The notes beneath the pieces were generated by a model. It was not told the origin of the DNA and searched no databases. It worked only from the letters and a program-made list of their open reading frames with translations. The position numbers and the translations under genes were made by a program. 64,000 bases of DNA from Streptomyces californicus (lineage in GTDB: Bacteria > Actinomycetota > Actinomycetes > Streptomycetales > Streptomycetaceae): contig NZ_JNZZ01000002.1 of the NCBI RefSeq assembly GCF_000717645.1, positions 310,001 to 374,000 on the forward strand, written 5' to 3'. This document shows, in pieces, positions 43,169-51,592 of this stretch. Every line of letters begins with the position of its first letter. The stretch's first letter is position 1.

Positions 43169-43675
43169 TCAGCACCCGCCCTCCTCGACGGAGACGGAAA
43201 GGCTGACCGTGACACTCGTCAGACCCGGTTCGGGCTCCGGCGGCGACACGCTCAGGCAGAACGCCGCATCGACGTCCTTCGCCGAGACCTCGAACCGCTC
43301 GACGGAGTCACCGGCCTTGTCTGCGGGCGTGGCGGACGTGGCGGTCCTCTTGTCGACGTGGAGCACGCCGCCCGCCGAGGGGCCTTCGCCGCTGTCTTTC
43401 AGCGCGTCGCGGATCAGGCTCTCGTATCCACCGGTCCACGAACCCAGGGTGCGGGGATGCTCCTCCAGATCCCGGGCGGCCACGCGCACGGCGTCGCTCA
43501 GCTCGCCCTCGCTCCACGAGGAACTCGCGTGGAGGTAGTAGATGCCGCCGACCGCGAACAGCAGGGAGCCGATGATGAGTGCCACACCGATCGGGTTGTT
43601 CGGATTGTAGACATAGCGATTCGTCCCCCACTTCTCACGGATGATGATCGGCTCGTCGTCACGGTCCCGGCTCAT
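43169..43675 (-). CDS. Small membrane-anchored protein of unknown function
   Basis: A 168-residue protein. About 30 polar residues (MSRDRDDEPIIIREKWG, then YVYNPNNPIG) precede one transmembrane helix (VALIIGSLLFAVGGIYYLHA), then a C-terminal domain of about 120 residues outside the membrane, ending in a beta-rich segment with two cysteines (AAFCLSVSP and EEGGC at the end). I do not recognise a family. Start ATG 43675. It is upstream of, and on the same strand as, the TipA-like gene, but that gene has its own promoter. Confidence 0.65.
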   Translation of the reverse strand: MSRDRDDEPIIIREKWGTNRYVYNPNNPIGVALIIGSLLFAVGGIYYLHASSSWSEGELSDAVRVAARDLEEHPRTLGSWTGGYESLIRDALKDSGEGPSAGGVLHVDKRTATSATPADKAGDSVERFEVSAKDVDAAFCLSVSPPEPEPGLTSVTVSLSVSVEEGGC

Positions 43676-43791
43676 GGGGCGAGCCTAGGGTGTCGCCGCT
43701 CCCGGCCGTCGGGGCGGTGCGCGCTGCCGGAGGGCCGTCCTGCCGCGGCCCACAACGCAACGATCACCGCGCCACGCGCGTCTACTCCGGC

Positions 43792-44277
43792 ATGATGGAT
43801 CTTCCTGAAGACCCCGCCGACATCGACGACGAGGACGCGCGGGTACGGCCTGGCCCGTTCCGGCGCCATGCGCTGTGGGTCGTGGCCGTCACCGCCGCCG
43901 GAGTGGCGCTCGGGTGGGTGGGCGCCCTGTTCCGCATCGGACCGGAGGAGTTCGGCCTGCCGCCCGCCGCCCCCGGCGCCCTCTGGCCGTACCTGCTCGC
44001 CTGGACCGTGATCGGCGTTGCTTCGGCCGCGCTCCTGCGGTGCGTCGCCGCCAGGGTGCCGGTGTACGAACCGGAGTCGGCGGTCATCGGCGTCGTCATG
44101 ATCGGTACGCGGCTGTCGCTGGGCTGGCGGCCCGAACCCCTGGAGGTCGCCGGTCTCGCCGCGGCCGGGCTGCTCCTGGTGGCCGTCTGGTGCGCTGTCG
44201 CCTGGCGTGGGGCGTCGGTCGTCCGACGCTCCGGGGAGGCCCCGCGACCGCCTCGGGACACGCCGACCGCCGCCTGA
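43792..44277 (+). CDS. Integral membrane protein of unknown function
   Basis: A 161-residue protein with an acidic N-terminus (MMDLPEDPADIDDED) and four hydrophobic segments (ALWVVAVTAAGVALGWVGAL, LWPYLLAWTVIGVASAALL, SAVIGVVMIGTRLSLGW, VAGLAAAGLLLVAVWCAVAW). No family is recognised. Start ATG 43792 or 43795; no ribosome site is seen, and a TACTCC lies 5-6 bases upstream, so the transcript may be leaderless. Divergent from the small membrane protein gene. Confidence 0.6.
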   Translation: MMDLPEDPADIDDEDARVRPGPFRRHALWVVAVTAAGVALGWVGALFRIGPEEFGLPPAAPGALWPYLLAWTVIGVASAALLRCVAARVPVYEPESAVIGVVMIGTRLSLGWRPEPLEVAGLAAAGLLLVAVWCAVAWRGASVVRRSGEAPRPPRDTPTAA

Positions 44278-44371
44278 GGGCCGCTTCCGTCGCGGGCGGG
44301 GCACACTGGGGCGGCTCTCCCGCATTCCGCGTTCCCGCGCCCACCCGCATTCCCGTACGAAGGAGCATGCC

Positions 44372-44800
44372 GTGGCACTCAGCCGTGAAGAGCGCGAACG
44401 GTTCCTCGCCGACCCCCATGTCGCCGCCCTGTCCGTGGCGTCGGGGGAGGGCGACCGGGCCCCGCTGAGCGTGCCGATCTGGTACGCGTACGAACCGGGC
44501 GGCGACGTCCGCGTCCTCACCGGCCGCACCTCCCGCAAGGCCGAACTGATCGCTGCGGCGGGCCGGTTCACGCTGCTGGTCGACCGGCTGGAGCCGACCA
44601 TCCGGTACGTCTCCGTCGAGGGGCCCGTCGTCGACACCCGGCCCGCCACGCGCGCCGACCTGGAGCGCATGTCGGCGCGCTACCTCCCCGCCGAGAAGGT
44701 CGCCGGGTACGTGGACTTCGCCTGGGAGAACCACGGCGAACAGATCGTGATCACGCTGCGTCCCGAGCGCTGGGTCAGCTCGGACCTCGGCCAGGTCTGA
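44372..44800 (+). CDS. Pyridoxamine 5'-phosphate oxidase-family protein
   Basis: A 142-residue split-beta-barrel flavin/F420-type protein: LSREERERFLADPHVAALSV, then RAPLSVPIWYAYEPGGDV, LTGRTSRKAELI, and IRYVSVEGPVVD. The substrate is unknown. GTG 44372 lies 6 bases after AAGGAG, a well-placed site. It stands alone between two genes of unknown role; the following 219 bases to 45019 hold no gene that I can support. Confidence 0.85.
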   Translation: MALSREERERFLADPHVAALSVASGEGDRAPLSVPIWYAYEPGGDVRVLTGRTSRKAELIAAAGRFTLLVDRLEPTIRYVSVEGPVVDTRPATRADLERMSARYLPAEKVAGYVDFAWENHGEQIVITLRPERWVSSDLGQV

Positions 44801-45019
44801 GCCGTCGCCGTACGGGCGGCGGCGTGATGGCCCTGCCGCGGCTCCGTACGGCGGACGGTTTGGAGGCGGCGAGACGGGAGCGGATCTCGCGGCCGCACAC
44901 CCGGCGGGCCTCGGGGGCGCCCTGCCCGGCCGACCGGGCTGGGCGGCGGCGTCGGGCAGCACCCCGCGTCCGCCGAAAACCCGTCGCCCGGCTTCGGGGC
45001 GGCTTGGTAGGAAGGCGCT

Positions 45020-45532
45020 GTGGAGACGGATGCGCAGAACCCCCTGGACCATGGGAACGCCCTGAGGCGCCTGATCGCCGAGCGTGCCTGCGAGCGGCTG
45101 GTCGTCGAGTTCGTCCGCAGGCTGGATCTGGGGGATCCCGCCGACGTGGCGGAGCTGTTCACCCCGGACGGTGTGTGGGAGTGGGCCGAGGGAGAGCGGC
45201 GAATCGAGGGCCGCGACGCTCTGCGTGCCTACTTCGCGGGCCGTCCCGCCGATCGGCTCTCGCGCCGTCTGTGCACCAACATCCTGGTGACCCTCACGTC
45301 CGCCTCGACGGCGACCGCCGGCACGTACTTCACGACGTACCGCGTGGACGGCCACACCGGCGGCATGCTGCCGCCGCGCCTCCCCGTCCAGGTCGGGCGC
45401 TACGAGGACACCTTCCGGGAGAGCGACGGCAGGTGGCTTCTCGCCGAACGGCGGCTCTTCCTCGACTTCGGCGGGCCCACCGCACGGCTGAGCCCGGCGG
45501 ACAGCCCCTCGGCGCCCGGCACCCGCACATGA
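45020..45532 (+). CDS. NTF2-fold (SnoaL-like) protein
   Basis: A 170-residue protein with an NTF2/SnoaL-like fold: helix AERACERLVVEFVRRLD, then LFTPDGVWEWAEGERRIEGR, DALRAYFAGR, and the strand YEDTFRESDGRWLLAERRL. It could be an enzyme (isomerase, dehydratase) or a binding protein; no catalytic set can be named. GTG 45020 follows AGGAAGG at 4 bases. Convergent with gap, with a perfect hairpin between them. Confidence 0.8.
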   Translation: METDAQNPLDHGNALRRLIAERACERLVVEFVRRLDLGDPADVAELFTPDGVWEWAEGERRIEGRDALRAYFAGRPADRLSRRLCTNILVTLTSASTATAGTYFTTYRVDGHTGGMLPPRLPVQVGRYEDTFRESDGRWLLAERRLFLDFGGPTARLSPADSPSAPGTRT

Positions 45533-45534
45533 CG

Positions 45535-45568
45535 CCGGTGTCCGGCAGGAGGACCTGCCGGACACCGG
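45535..45568. terminator. Perfect 15-bp hairpin between the SnoaL-like gene and gap
   Basis: CCGGTGTCCGGCAGG and CCTGCCGGACACCGG pair perfectly with a 4-base loop. It starts 2 bases after the SnoaL-like stop and lies 28 bases past the gap stop, so it can end both transcripts. Confidence 0.78.
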
Positions 45569-45595
45569 GAGCCGTGCGGAAGGGACTACCGGGGG

Positions 45596-47041
45596 TCAGA
45601 CCGCCGGGGCCGGGAAGGTCGGGTACTCCACGCCGGAGACGTGCTGGACGACGCGGATGACCTGGCACGAGTAGCCGAACTCGTTGTCGTACCAGAGGTA
45701 GAGGATCGCGTTGTCGCCGTCGACCTTGGTGGCGCCCGCGTCGACGATCGAGGCGTGGCGCGAGCCGATGAAGTCGCTGGAGACCGCGTCCGGCGCGCTG
45801 ATGAAGTCGATCTGGCGCTTGAGCGGCGAGGCCAGCGACACGTTGCGCAGGTAGTCGAGAACCTCCTCGCGCGTGGTCTCGCGCTCCAGCCGCAGGCTGA
45901 GGATCGCGATCGAGACGTCCGGCACCGGCACGCGGATCGAGCTGCCGGTGATCGGGGCCTTGAGGTCGGGCAGCGCCTTCGCGACGGCGGAGGCGGCGCC
46001 GGTCTCGGTGATGACCATGTTGAGCGCCGCCGAACGGCCGCGGCGGTCGGAGCCGTGGTAATTGTCCAGCAGGTTCTGGTCGTTGGTGTACGAGTGCACG
46101 GTCTCGACGTGCCCGCGCAGCACACCGTACTCGTCCGCCATCGCCTTGAGCGGCGGGACGATCGCGTTGGTCGTGCAGGACGCGCAGGACAGGATCTGGT
46201 CGTCCGGCTTGATCGTGTCGTGGTTGACGCCGTGCACGATGTTGGGGACGTCGCTCTTGCCCGGCGCGGTGAGCACGACCTTGGAGACGCCCGGCCGGAG
46301 GTGCTTCGACAGCCCCTCGCGGTCGCGCCACCGGCCGGTGTTGTCGATCAGGATGGCGTCGTCGATGCCGTACGCCGTGTAGTCGACCGTCGTCGGGTCG
46401 TCCGAGTAGATGACCTGGATCTCGTTGCCGTTGGCGATGATCTTGCCGTTCGCCTCGTCGACGGTGATCGTGCCCTGGAACTGGCCGTGGATCGAGTCGC
46501 GCCGCAGCAGCGAGGCGCGCTTGACGATGTCCTGGCCCTTGCCCTTGCGGACGACGATCGCCCGCAGGCGCAGCCCGTTGCCCGAGCCGGCCTTCTCGAT
46601 GAGCAGGCGGGCGATGAGCCGGCCGATGCGGCCGAAGCCGTAGAGCACCACGTCGCGCGACGCGCGGCGCTCGATCTTGTTCTCGCCCGTCGCCCCGGCG
46701 ACGGCCTCCGCGGTGAACTCCTCGACGGAGAGCCCGCGGCCGTCGGCCCGGTAGGTGGCGGCCAGCATGCCGATGTCGATCTGGGACGGGCCGAGGTCGA
46801 GCGTCGTGAGCGCCCGCAGGAACGGCATCGTCTCGGTGACCGAGAGCTCCTCACCGGCTATCTGCCGGGCGAAGCGGTGGGTCTTGAGGATGCTGACCAC
46901 CGACTTGTTCACCAGGGAGCGGCTGTGCAGCAGGACGTTCACGTCCTGCTCACGGTGCAGCTTCCCGATGATCGGGATCATCGACTCCGCGATCTCCTCG
47001 CGGTGCATCCAGTTGGTGAACGAGTCGTCGTTGACAGTCAC
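45596..47041 (-). CDS. gap: Glyceraldehyde-3-phosphate dehydrogenase, long form
   Basis: A 481-residue GAPDH. The NAD-binding start is VVLYGFGRIGRLIARLL near residue 128, and the active-site motif is LSCASCTTNAIVPPL. About 125 residues precede the Rossmann fold, with HREEIAESMIPIIGKLHREQDV and no known domain. Long-form GAPDHs of this kind occur in Streptomyces beside the classical glycolytic enzyme; the cofactor preference is not readable. Start GTG 47041. A promoter with CTGACA and TACCAT lies 33-63 bases upstream. Confidence 0.93.
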   Translation of the reverse strand: MTVNDDSFTNWMHREEIAESMIPIIGKLHREQDVNVLLHSRSLVNKSVVSILKTHRFARQIAGEELSVTETMPFLRALTTLDLGPSQIDIGMLAATYRADGRGLSVEEFTAEAVAGATGENKIERRASRDVVLYGFGRIGRLIARLLIEKAGSGNGLRLRAIVVRKGKGQDIVKRASLLRRDSIHGQFQGTITVDEANGKIIANGNEIQVIYSDDPTTVDYTAYGIDDAILIDNTGRWRDREGLSKHLRPGVSKVVLTAPGKSDVPNIVHGVNHDTIKPDDQILSCASCTTNAIVPPLKAMADEYGVLRGHVETVHSYTNDQNLLDNYHGSDRRGRSAALNMVITETGAASAVAKALPDLKAPITGSSIRVPVPDVSIAILSLRLERETTREEVLDYLRNVSLASPLKRQIDFISAPDAVSSDFIGSRHASIVDAGATKVDGDNAILYLWYDNEFGYSCQVIRVVQHVSGVEYPTFPAPAV

Positions 47042-47072
47042 AGGTTTCTCTTTCGAGCTAGGCGGCGCTCAT

Positions 47073-47103
47073 ATGGTAACCGGATGGTTTCCGAGGCTGT
47101 CAG
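47073..47103 (-). promoter_or_regulatory. Predicted gap promoter
   Basis: Minus strand: CTGACA, 19 bases, TACCAT. The sequence is AT-rich relative to its surroundings. An 8-bp perfect inverted repeat (GCCCTACC-TGCG-GGTAGGGC, 47109-47128) ends 5 bases upstream of the -35 box and could be an operator. Confidence 0.4.
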
Positions 47104-47128
47104 GGGGTGCCCTACCTGCGGGTAGGGC

Positions 47129-47463
47129 CACGTTTCCGGCCGTCCGGAGGGGCGTGGAGTGCTCGCGGTGTCCAGCATGTGGGCGGCCCGGATCGGTGCG
47201 GCGTGACGCGGAGTCGGTGCGATGCAATCGGGCGCGCGTGCGACGGCTCATACCAGAGTGGGACGGATGGCGGGCAAGTTCGACAACTGCCCGTCGCGCA
47301 TACGACATTGACGACTACCGTGTGTGCCCGGTGATCAGCGGTGGGCTCATGACGTTCGGGCCTGCCCGACCGATGACCCGCGCCTGACCGACCACCGTAG
47401 GGGCCACCGCATGGACGCCGGCACGACCGCCGCTCCCCGGTGCCCCCTGTACCGAGGACGCTG
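47129..47463. other. Intergenic region between divergent gap and cvnA
   Basis: About 335 bases without a supported gene. TTGACG (47308-47313), 18 bases and TGATCA (47332-47337) is a possible weak cvnA promoter. Nothing else is recognised. Confidence 0.35.
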
Positions 47464-49506
47464 ATGTCTCAACTTCGCGCACCCGACGCGCGACCGGACC
47501 GCCGCGACGGCGGGCGGCACGGCCGCCCCGGACCGCGCACCCACTCGGCCCCGAGCGGGCCGCGTGCCGCGGGCCCGCCCCCCGACGTCCGCATCCGGCC
47601 CCAGCTGATGCGCACCGCGCTGCTGCCGACCGTCGCCGCGGTGCTCGGCGGGGCCGCGGCGGTGATCTTCACCGCCCGCGCCGGCGCCGTCGCCCCCTCG
47701 CCCAGCCTGTGGGCCGCGCTCGGCGGATCGGGGGCCCTGGCCGTCGCCGCGATCGCCGCCGCCTACCTGGGCGCCAGCCGGGTGGCGGGCCAGGTGCTGG
47801 AGCGGACGCTCGCCCTCCGGCGGGCCGGCGCCCAGGGGCAGGCGGAGCTGCGGCGGGTGATGGAGCAGCTGCGCGACGGCGGGACCGTGCCCCCGGCCTC
47901 ACCCCGGCGGACCCAGGCCGCCGGCGGCGACGCCTTCGACCTGCTCGGACAGGAGATGGCGCGGGGCCAGGAGGCCGCCGTCGCCGCCGTCGTCCAGGCG
48001 TCCCAGATGTTCAGCAGGGCCGGCAACGAACAGAAGGTCGAGGTCTTCGTCAACCTCGCGCGTCGGCTGCAGTCCCTCGTGCACCGCGAGATCCAGATCC
48101 TCGACGAGCTCGAACACGAGGTCGAGGACCCCGACCTCCTCAAGGGCCTCTTCCAGGTCGACCATCTCGCCACCCGGATCCGCCGCCACGCCGAGAACCT
48201 CGCGGTGCTCGGCGGCGCCGTGTCCCGCCGGCAGTGGAGCAACCCCGTCACCATGACGGAGGTGCTCCGCTCCGCCATCGCCGAGGTCGAGCAGTACCCC
48301 CGGGTCAAGCTGGTCCCGCCGATGGAGGGCACGCTGCGCGGCCACGCCGTCGCCGACGTCATCCACCTGCTGGCCGAACTGGTCGAGAACGCCACGGTGT
48401 TCTCCGCCCCGCACACCCAGGTCCTCCTGCGCGTCCAGCACGTCACCGCCGGGCTCGCCCTGGAGGTGGAGGACCGGGGCCTCGGCATGCCGGAGCACGA
48501 GCAGAAGCGGATGAACGCCCTGCTGTCCGACCCCGACCAGGTCAACGTCGCCCATCTGCTCCAGGACGGCCGGATCGGCCTGTTCGTCGTCTCCGCGCTG
48601 GCCCGCCGCCACGGCATCGCGGTCCGCCTCCAGAGCAACATCTACGGCGGTACGCAGGCGGTCCTGGTGCTCCCGCAGGCGCTGCTCGGAGACGACCCGG
48701 ACGCCCCGCTGTCGGCCGACGCCGCCCCCGTACCGCCCCCCGGGGCCGTGCACCGCCCGCCCGTCGAGGCCGCACCCGTCGCCTCCCCGCAGGCCGGCGG
48801 ACCGGCCCCCGCCGTGCCGCAGCAGAGCGGGCCCGCGGCCTCCGTGCCCCCGGCCCGGGCGGCCGCGGACGCCGATCGTCAGCCGCCCGCCCCCGCGCGG
48901 GACGACAGGCCGCAACCGCCCGCCGGGCAGGCGCCGCCCCTCCCGCTGCGCGCCGAGCGGGTCGACCGGAACGCGCCGTCCGCGTCCCCGCCCGGGGGGG
49001 ACGGCGGTCCCGCACCGGAGGAGGCGGGCGAGCACGACGAACACCGAGCGGCGCCCCCCGCCCGTCCCGCGCTGCCCAAGCGGTCGAACCAGGAGCACCT
49101 CGTACCGCAGCTGCGGGAAGCGCCCACCCCGCGCGTCGAGGACGAGCACGCCCTGCACGACCCGGGTCTCATGGCCGCCTTCCGGCGCGGCATCGACCTC
49201 GCCGAGGCCCAGACCGCCCAGGAGGAGAGCACCGAGGGCGGCTTCGGACACACCGGCGGGCACACCGCGCTCGACGCCCCGCTGGAATCCCTCTCGCCCC
49301 TGCCCGTACGCGGAGCCACCGCCCCGCACGAGCGGCCCAACCCGGCCCGGGGGCCCCGGCAGGACCACGCGCTCTCCGCCGCCGACCTGCCCGTACCGGA
49401 CAGCTACCCGCCCGACGCGTACCCGCACGACCTCCCCACGTACCTGCCGGGCGGGGCCGTGCCGGAACCCCGGAAAGACACCACCTTCAAGGAGCAGACA
49501 CCATGA
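47464..49506 (+). CDS. cvnA: Conservon sensor histidine kinase-like protein CvnA
   Basis: A 680-residue protein. A disordered N-terminus of about 45 residues precedes two transmembrane segments (LLPTVAAVLGGAAAVIFTAR and LAVAAIAAAYLGA). A helical signalling region and a HATPase domain follow, with the N-box HLLAELVENATVFS and the G1 box EVEDRGLGMP; the segment GRIGLFVVSALARRHGI closes it. The final 260 residues are a P/A-rich disordered tail. CvnA of the conservons works with the following roadblock, DUF742 and GTPase proteins as a membrane-associated signalling complex. Start ATG 47464. Confidence 0.92.
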   Translation: MSQLRAPDARPDRRDGGRHGRPGPRTHSAPSGPRAAGPPPDVRIRPQLMRTALLPTVAAVLGGAAAVIFTARAGAVAPSPSLWAALGGSGALAVAAIAAAYLGASRVAGQVLERTLALRRAGAQGQAELRRVMEQLRDGGTVPPASPRRTQAAGGDAFDLLGQEMARGQEAAVAAVVQASQMFSRAGNEQKVEVFVNLARRLQSLVHREIQILDELEHEVEDPDLLKGLFQVDHLATRIRRHAENLAVLGGAVSRRQWSNPVTMTEVLRSAIAEVEQYPRVKLVPPMEGTLRGHAVADVIHLLAELVENATVFSAPHTQVLLRVQHVTAGLALEVEDRGLGMPEHEQKRMNALLSDPDQVNVAHLLQDGRIGLFVVSALARRHGIAVRLQSNIYGGTQAVLVLPQALLGDDPDAPLSADAAPVPPPGAVHRPPVEAAPVASPQAGGPAPAVPQQSGPAASVPPARAAADADRQPPAPARDDRPQPPAGQAPPLPLRAERVDRNAPSASPPGGDGGPAPEEAGEHDEHRAAPPARPALPKRSNQEHLVPQLREAPTPRVEDEHALHDPGLMAAFRRGIDLAEAQTAQEESTEGGFGHTGGHTALDAPLESLSPLPVRGATAPHERPNPARGPRQDHALSAADLPVPDSYPPDAYPHDLPTYLPGGAVPEPRKDTTFKEQTP

Positions 49507-49937
49507 CGAGCGACATGCGGTCCGGGCAGGTCTCGGACCTGGACTGGCTGCTGAGCGGACTGGTCCAGCGCGTGCCCTACACGCGCAGCGCGGTCCTGCT
49601 CTCCGCCGACGGGCTGGTGAAATCCGTCCACGGCATGGACCCGGACAGCGCCGACCACATGGCGGCCCTGGCCGCCGGCCTGTACTCGCTGGGCCGCAGC
49701 GCCGGGGCCCGCTTCGGCGACAACGGGGACGTACGGCAGGTGGTCGTCGAACTCGACTCCACGCTGCTGTTCGTCTCCACCGCCGGATCGGGCACCTGCC
49801 TCGCCGTCCTGGCCGGGCGCGAGGCGGACGCGGCCGTGCTCGGCTACGAGATGGCGATGCTGGTCAAGAGCGTCCGCCCCTACCTGACGACCCCGCTGCG
49901 GCAGCCCGCCGGGGCGCCGTTCACTCCGGGGATCTGA
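49503..49937 (+). CDS. cvnB: Conservon roadblock/LC7 protein CvnB
   Basis: A 144-residue roadblock/LC7-fold protein: LDWLLSGLVQRVPYTRSAVL, then SADGLVKSVHGMD and DSTLLFVSTAGSGTCLAVL. In actinobacterial conservons it works with CvnD as the small-GTPase regulator. Its ATG overlaps the cvnA stop (ATGA), and the next gene starts 2 bases after its stop. Confidence 0.92.
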   Translation: MTSDMRSGQVSDLDWLLSGLVQRVPYTRSAVLLSADGLVKSVHGMDPDSADHMAALAAGLYSLGRSAGARFGDNGDVRQVVVELDSTLLFVSTAGSGTCLAVLAGREADAAVLGYEMAMLVKSVRPYLTTPLRQPAGAPFTPGI

Positions 49938-49939
49938 GA

Positions 49940-50311
49940 GTGCCGGCACCGCAGGACGGGCCCCTGCTCGACGACGCGGCCGGCCGGCTGATCCGCCCGT
50001 ACACGATCAGCAACGGCCGGACCCGGCCGTCCACCGCGTTCGACCTGCTCTCCCTGATCATGGCCACGGGCATCGAGCCGGACGTCCCGCTCGGCCCCGA
50101 GCACACCATCGCCCTCGGCCTCTGCGAAGGGCCGATGTCCGTCGCGGAGATCGCCGCACACCTCCGACTGCCCGCGGTCGTCGCCAAGGTCATCCTCGCC
50201 GACCTGGCCGCCTGCGGCGCGGTCACCGCACACGCCCCCGCCTTTCACGACATGCCCACCGACCGATCTCTGCTGGAGGCAGTGCTCGATGGTTTACGAC
50301 GACAGCTCTGA
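49940..50311 (+). CDS. cvnC: Conservon DUF742 protein CvnC
   Basis: A 123-residue DUF742 protein: RPYTISNGRTRPSTAFDLLS near the N-terminus and a winged-helix-like LGLCEGPMSVAEIAAHLRLP with VVAKVILADLAACGAV. Third gene of the conservon; likely bridges the membrane kinase and the GTPase. GTG 49940; its 3' end overlaps cvnD by 23 bases. Confidence 0.9.
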   Translation: MPAPQDGPLLDDAAGRLIRPYTISNGRTRPSTAFDLLSLIMATGIEPDVPLGPEHTIALGLCEGPMSVAEIAAHLRLPAVVAKVILADLAACGAVTAHAPAFHDMPTDRSLLEAVLDGLRRQL

Positions 50312-50912
50312 CCGCGCCGGAGCCCCCGAATTCTTTCCCGTGGCCCTGAAAGTGCTGGTCGCCGGAGGGTTCGGCGTCGGCAAGACGACGTTCGTGGGCG
50401 CGGTCAGCGAGATCGCGCCGCTGTCCACCGAGGAGTTGCTGACCCAGAGCAGCGTGGGGACCGACAACCTGGAGGGCGTCGAGTCCAAGACGGCCACCAC
50501 CGTCGCCATGGACTTCGGCCGCATCACCCTCTCCGAACAGCACGTCCTCTACCTGTTCGGCACGCCCGGTCAGGAGCGCTTCTGGTTCATGTGGGACGAG
50601 CTCTCCCAGGGCGCGCTCGGCGCGGTGGTGCTCGCCGACACCCGTCGCCTCGCCGAGTGCTTCGCCGCCGTGGACTTCTTCGAGCGGCGCGGCATCGGAT
50701 TCATCGTCGCCGTCAACGAGTTCGACGGCGCCTACCGCTACGAGCCCGACGAGGTCAGGGCCGCGCTCGACCTGGGCCCCGAGGTGCCCGTCGTCCTGTG
50801 CGACGCCCGGATCGCCAGCTCCGGCACGGGCACCCTCGTCACCCTGGTCCAGCACCTCATCAACGCCACCTCGGCCCCCGCCCCACTCCAGACGTTCGGA
50901 GCCCCTTCGTGA
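50289..50912 (+). CDS. cvnD: Conservon small GTPase CvnD
   Basis: A 207-residue Ras-like GTP-binding protein. The P-loop is VAGGFGVGKTTF, the switch region includes ATTVAMDFGRI, the G3 segment is YLFGTPGQERF, and the G4 role is taken by AVNEFDG (N-x-x-D). It binds GTP and is thought to be the output switch of the conservon. Start ATG 50289. The GAF-domain gene follows with a 4-base overlap. Confidence 0.92.
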   Translation: MVYDDSSDRAGAPEFFPVALKVLVAGGFGVGKTTFVGAVSEIAPLSTEELLTQSSVGTDNLEGVESKTATTVAMDFGRITLSEQHVLYLFGTPGQERFWFMWDELSQGALGAVVLADTRRLAECFAAVDFFERRGIGFIVAVNEFDGAYRYEPDEVRAALDLGPEVPVVLCDARIASSGTGTLVTLVQHLINATSAPAPLQTFGAPS

Positions 50913-51493
50913 CATCCTTCGCCACCGGCAGGATGCTCCTGACACCCACCGACCGGCACGGCCCGGCCCGCGCCGCGCGCCTGCGCGCGCTGGACCTGGG
51001 CGAGCGCCCCGACTCCTCGTACGACGACTTCGACGCCTTCGCCGACAAGGTGGCCGAAGCCACCGCCAGCCCCTTCTCGATGGTCAACTTCATCGACGAG
51101 AACCGGCAGTTCTTCGCGGGGCTGCACACCCCGGCGGGCACCTGCCGGGGACGGGAGCTCGGTTCGGCCGCCGCGCGCGGCAACCGGGGCAGCCGCCACA
51201 TGGCCCGCGACCACGGTTACTGCCCGCACGTCCTCGTCCGGCGCAAGGCCCTCGTGCTGGACGACGTCTGCGACTACCCGCGGTTCGCGGGAAATCCGGT
51301 GGTGGACGACATAGGCATCCGCTCCTACCTCGGAGCGCCGCTGATCGACCGCACGGGCACCGCCCTCGGCACCGTCTGCGCCGTCGACACCGTGCCGCGC
51401 CCCTGGGGGAGGGCGGGGCTCGACACCATCAAGTCGCTCGCCCGTGAACTCGTCTGCCAGATCGGCGACCGGGAAGGCCACCACCCCCTCTGA
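50909..51493 (+). CDS. GAF-domain protein, fifth gene of the conservon
   Basis: A 194-residue protein with a single GAF domain (FADKVAEATASPFSMVNFID, then YCPHVLVRRKALVLDDVCDY and SYLGAPLIDRTGTALGTVCA). Residues 60-95 carry an RG-rich insertion. GTG 50909 overlaps the cvnD stop. Conservons often end with an extra gene such as a GAF protein or a P450; here it is a likely signal-sensing partner of the GTPase. Ligand unknown. Confidence 0.82.
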   Translation: MTSFATGRMLLTPTDRHGPARAARLRALDLGERPDSSYDDFDAFADKVAEATASPFSMVNFIDENRQFFAGLHTPAGTCRGRELGSAAARGNRGSRHMARDHGYCPHVLVRRKALVLDDVCDYPRFAGNPVVDDIGIRSYLGAPLIDRTGTALGTVCAVDTVPRPWGRAGLDTIKSLARELVCQIGDREGHHPL

Positions 51494-51592
51494 CCTGCAG
51501 GGGTACGGGGCTCAACTCCTGGACACGGACGTACTGTGCCGGCTCCGCGCCCATCGCGCGCTCCCGGCCCCGGAACGTCCGCCCGGCCCCGC

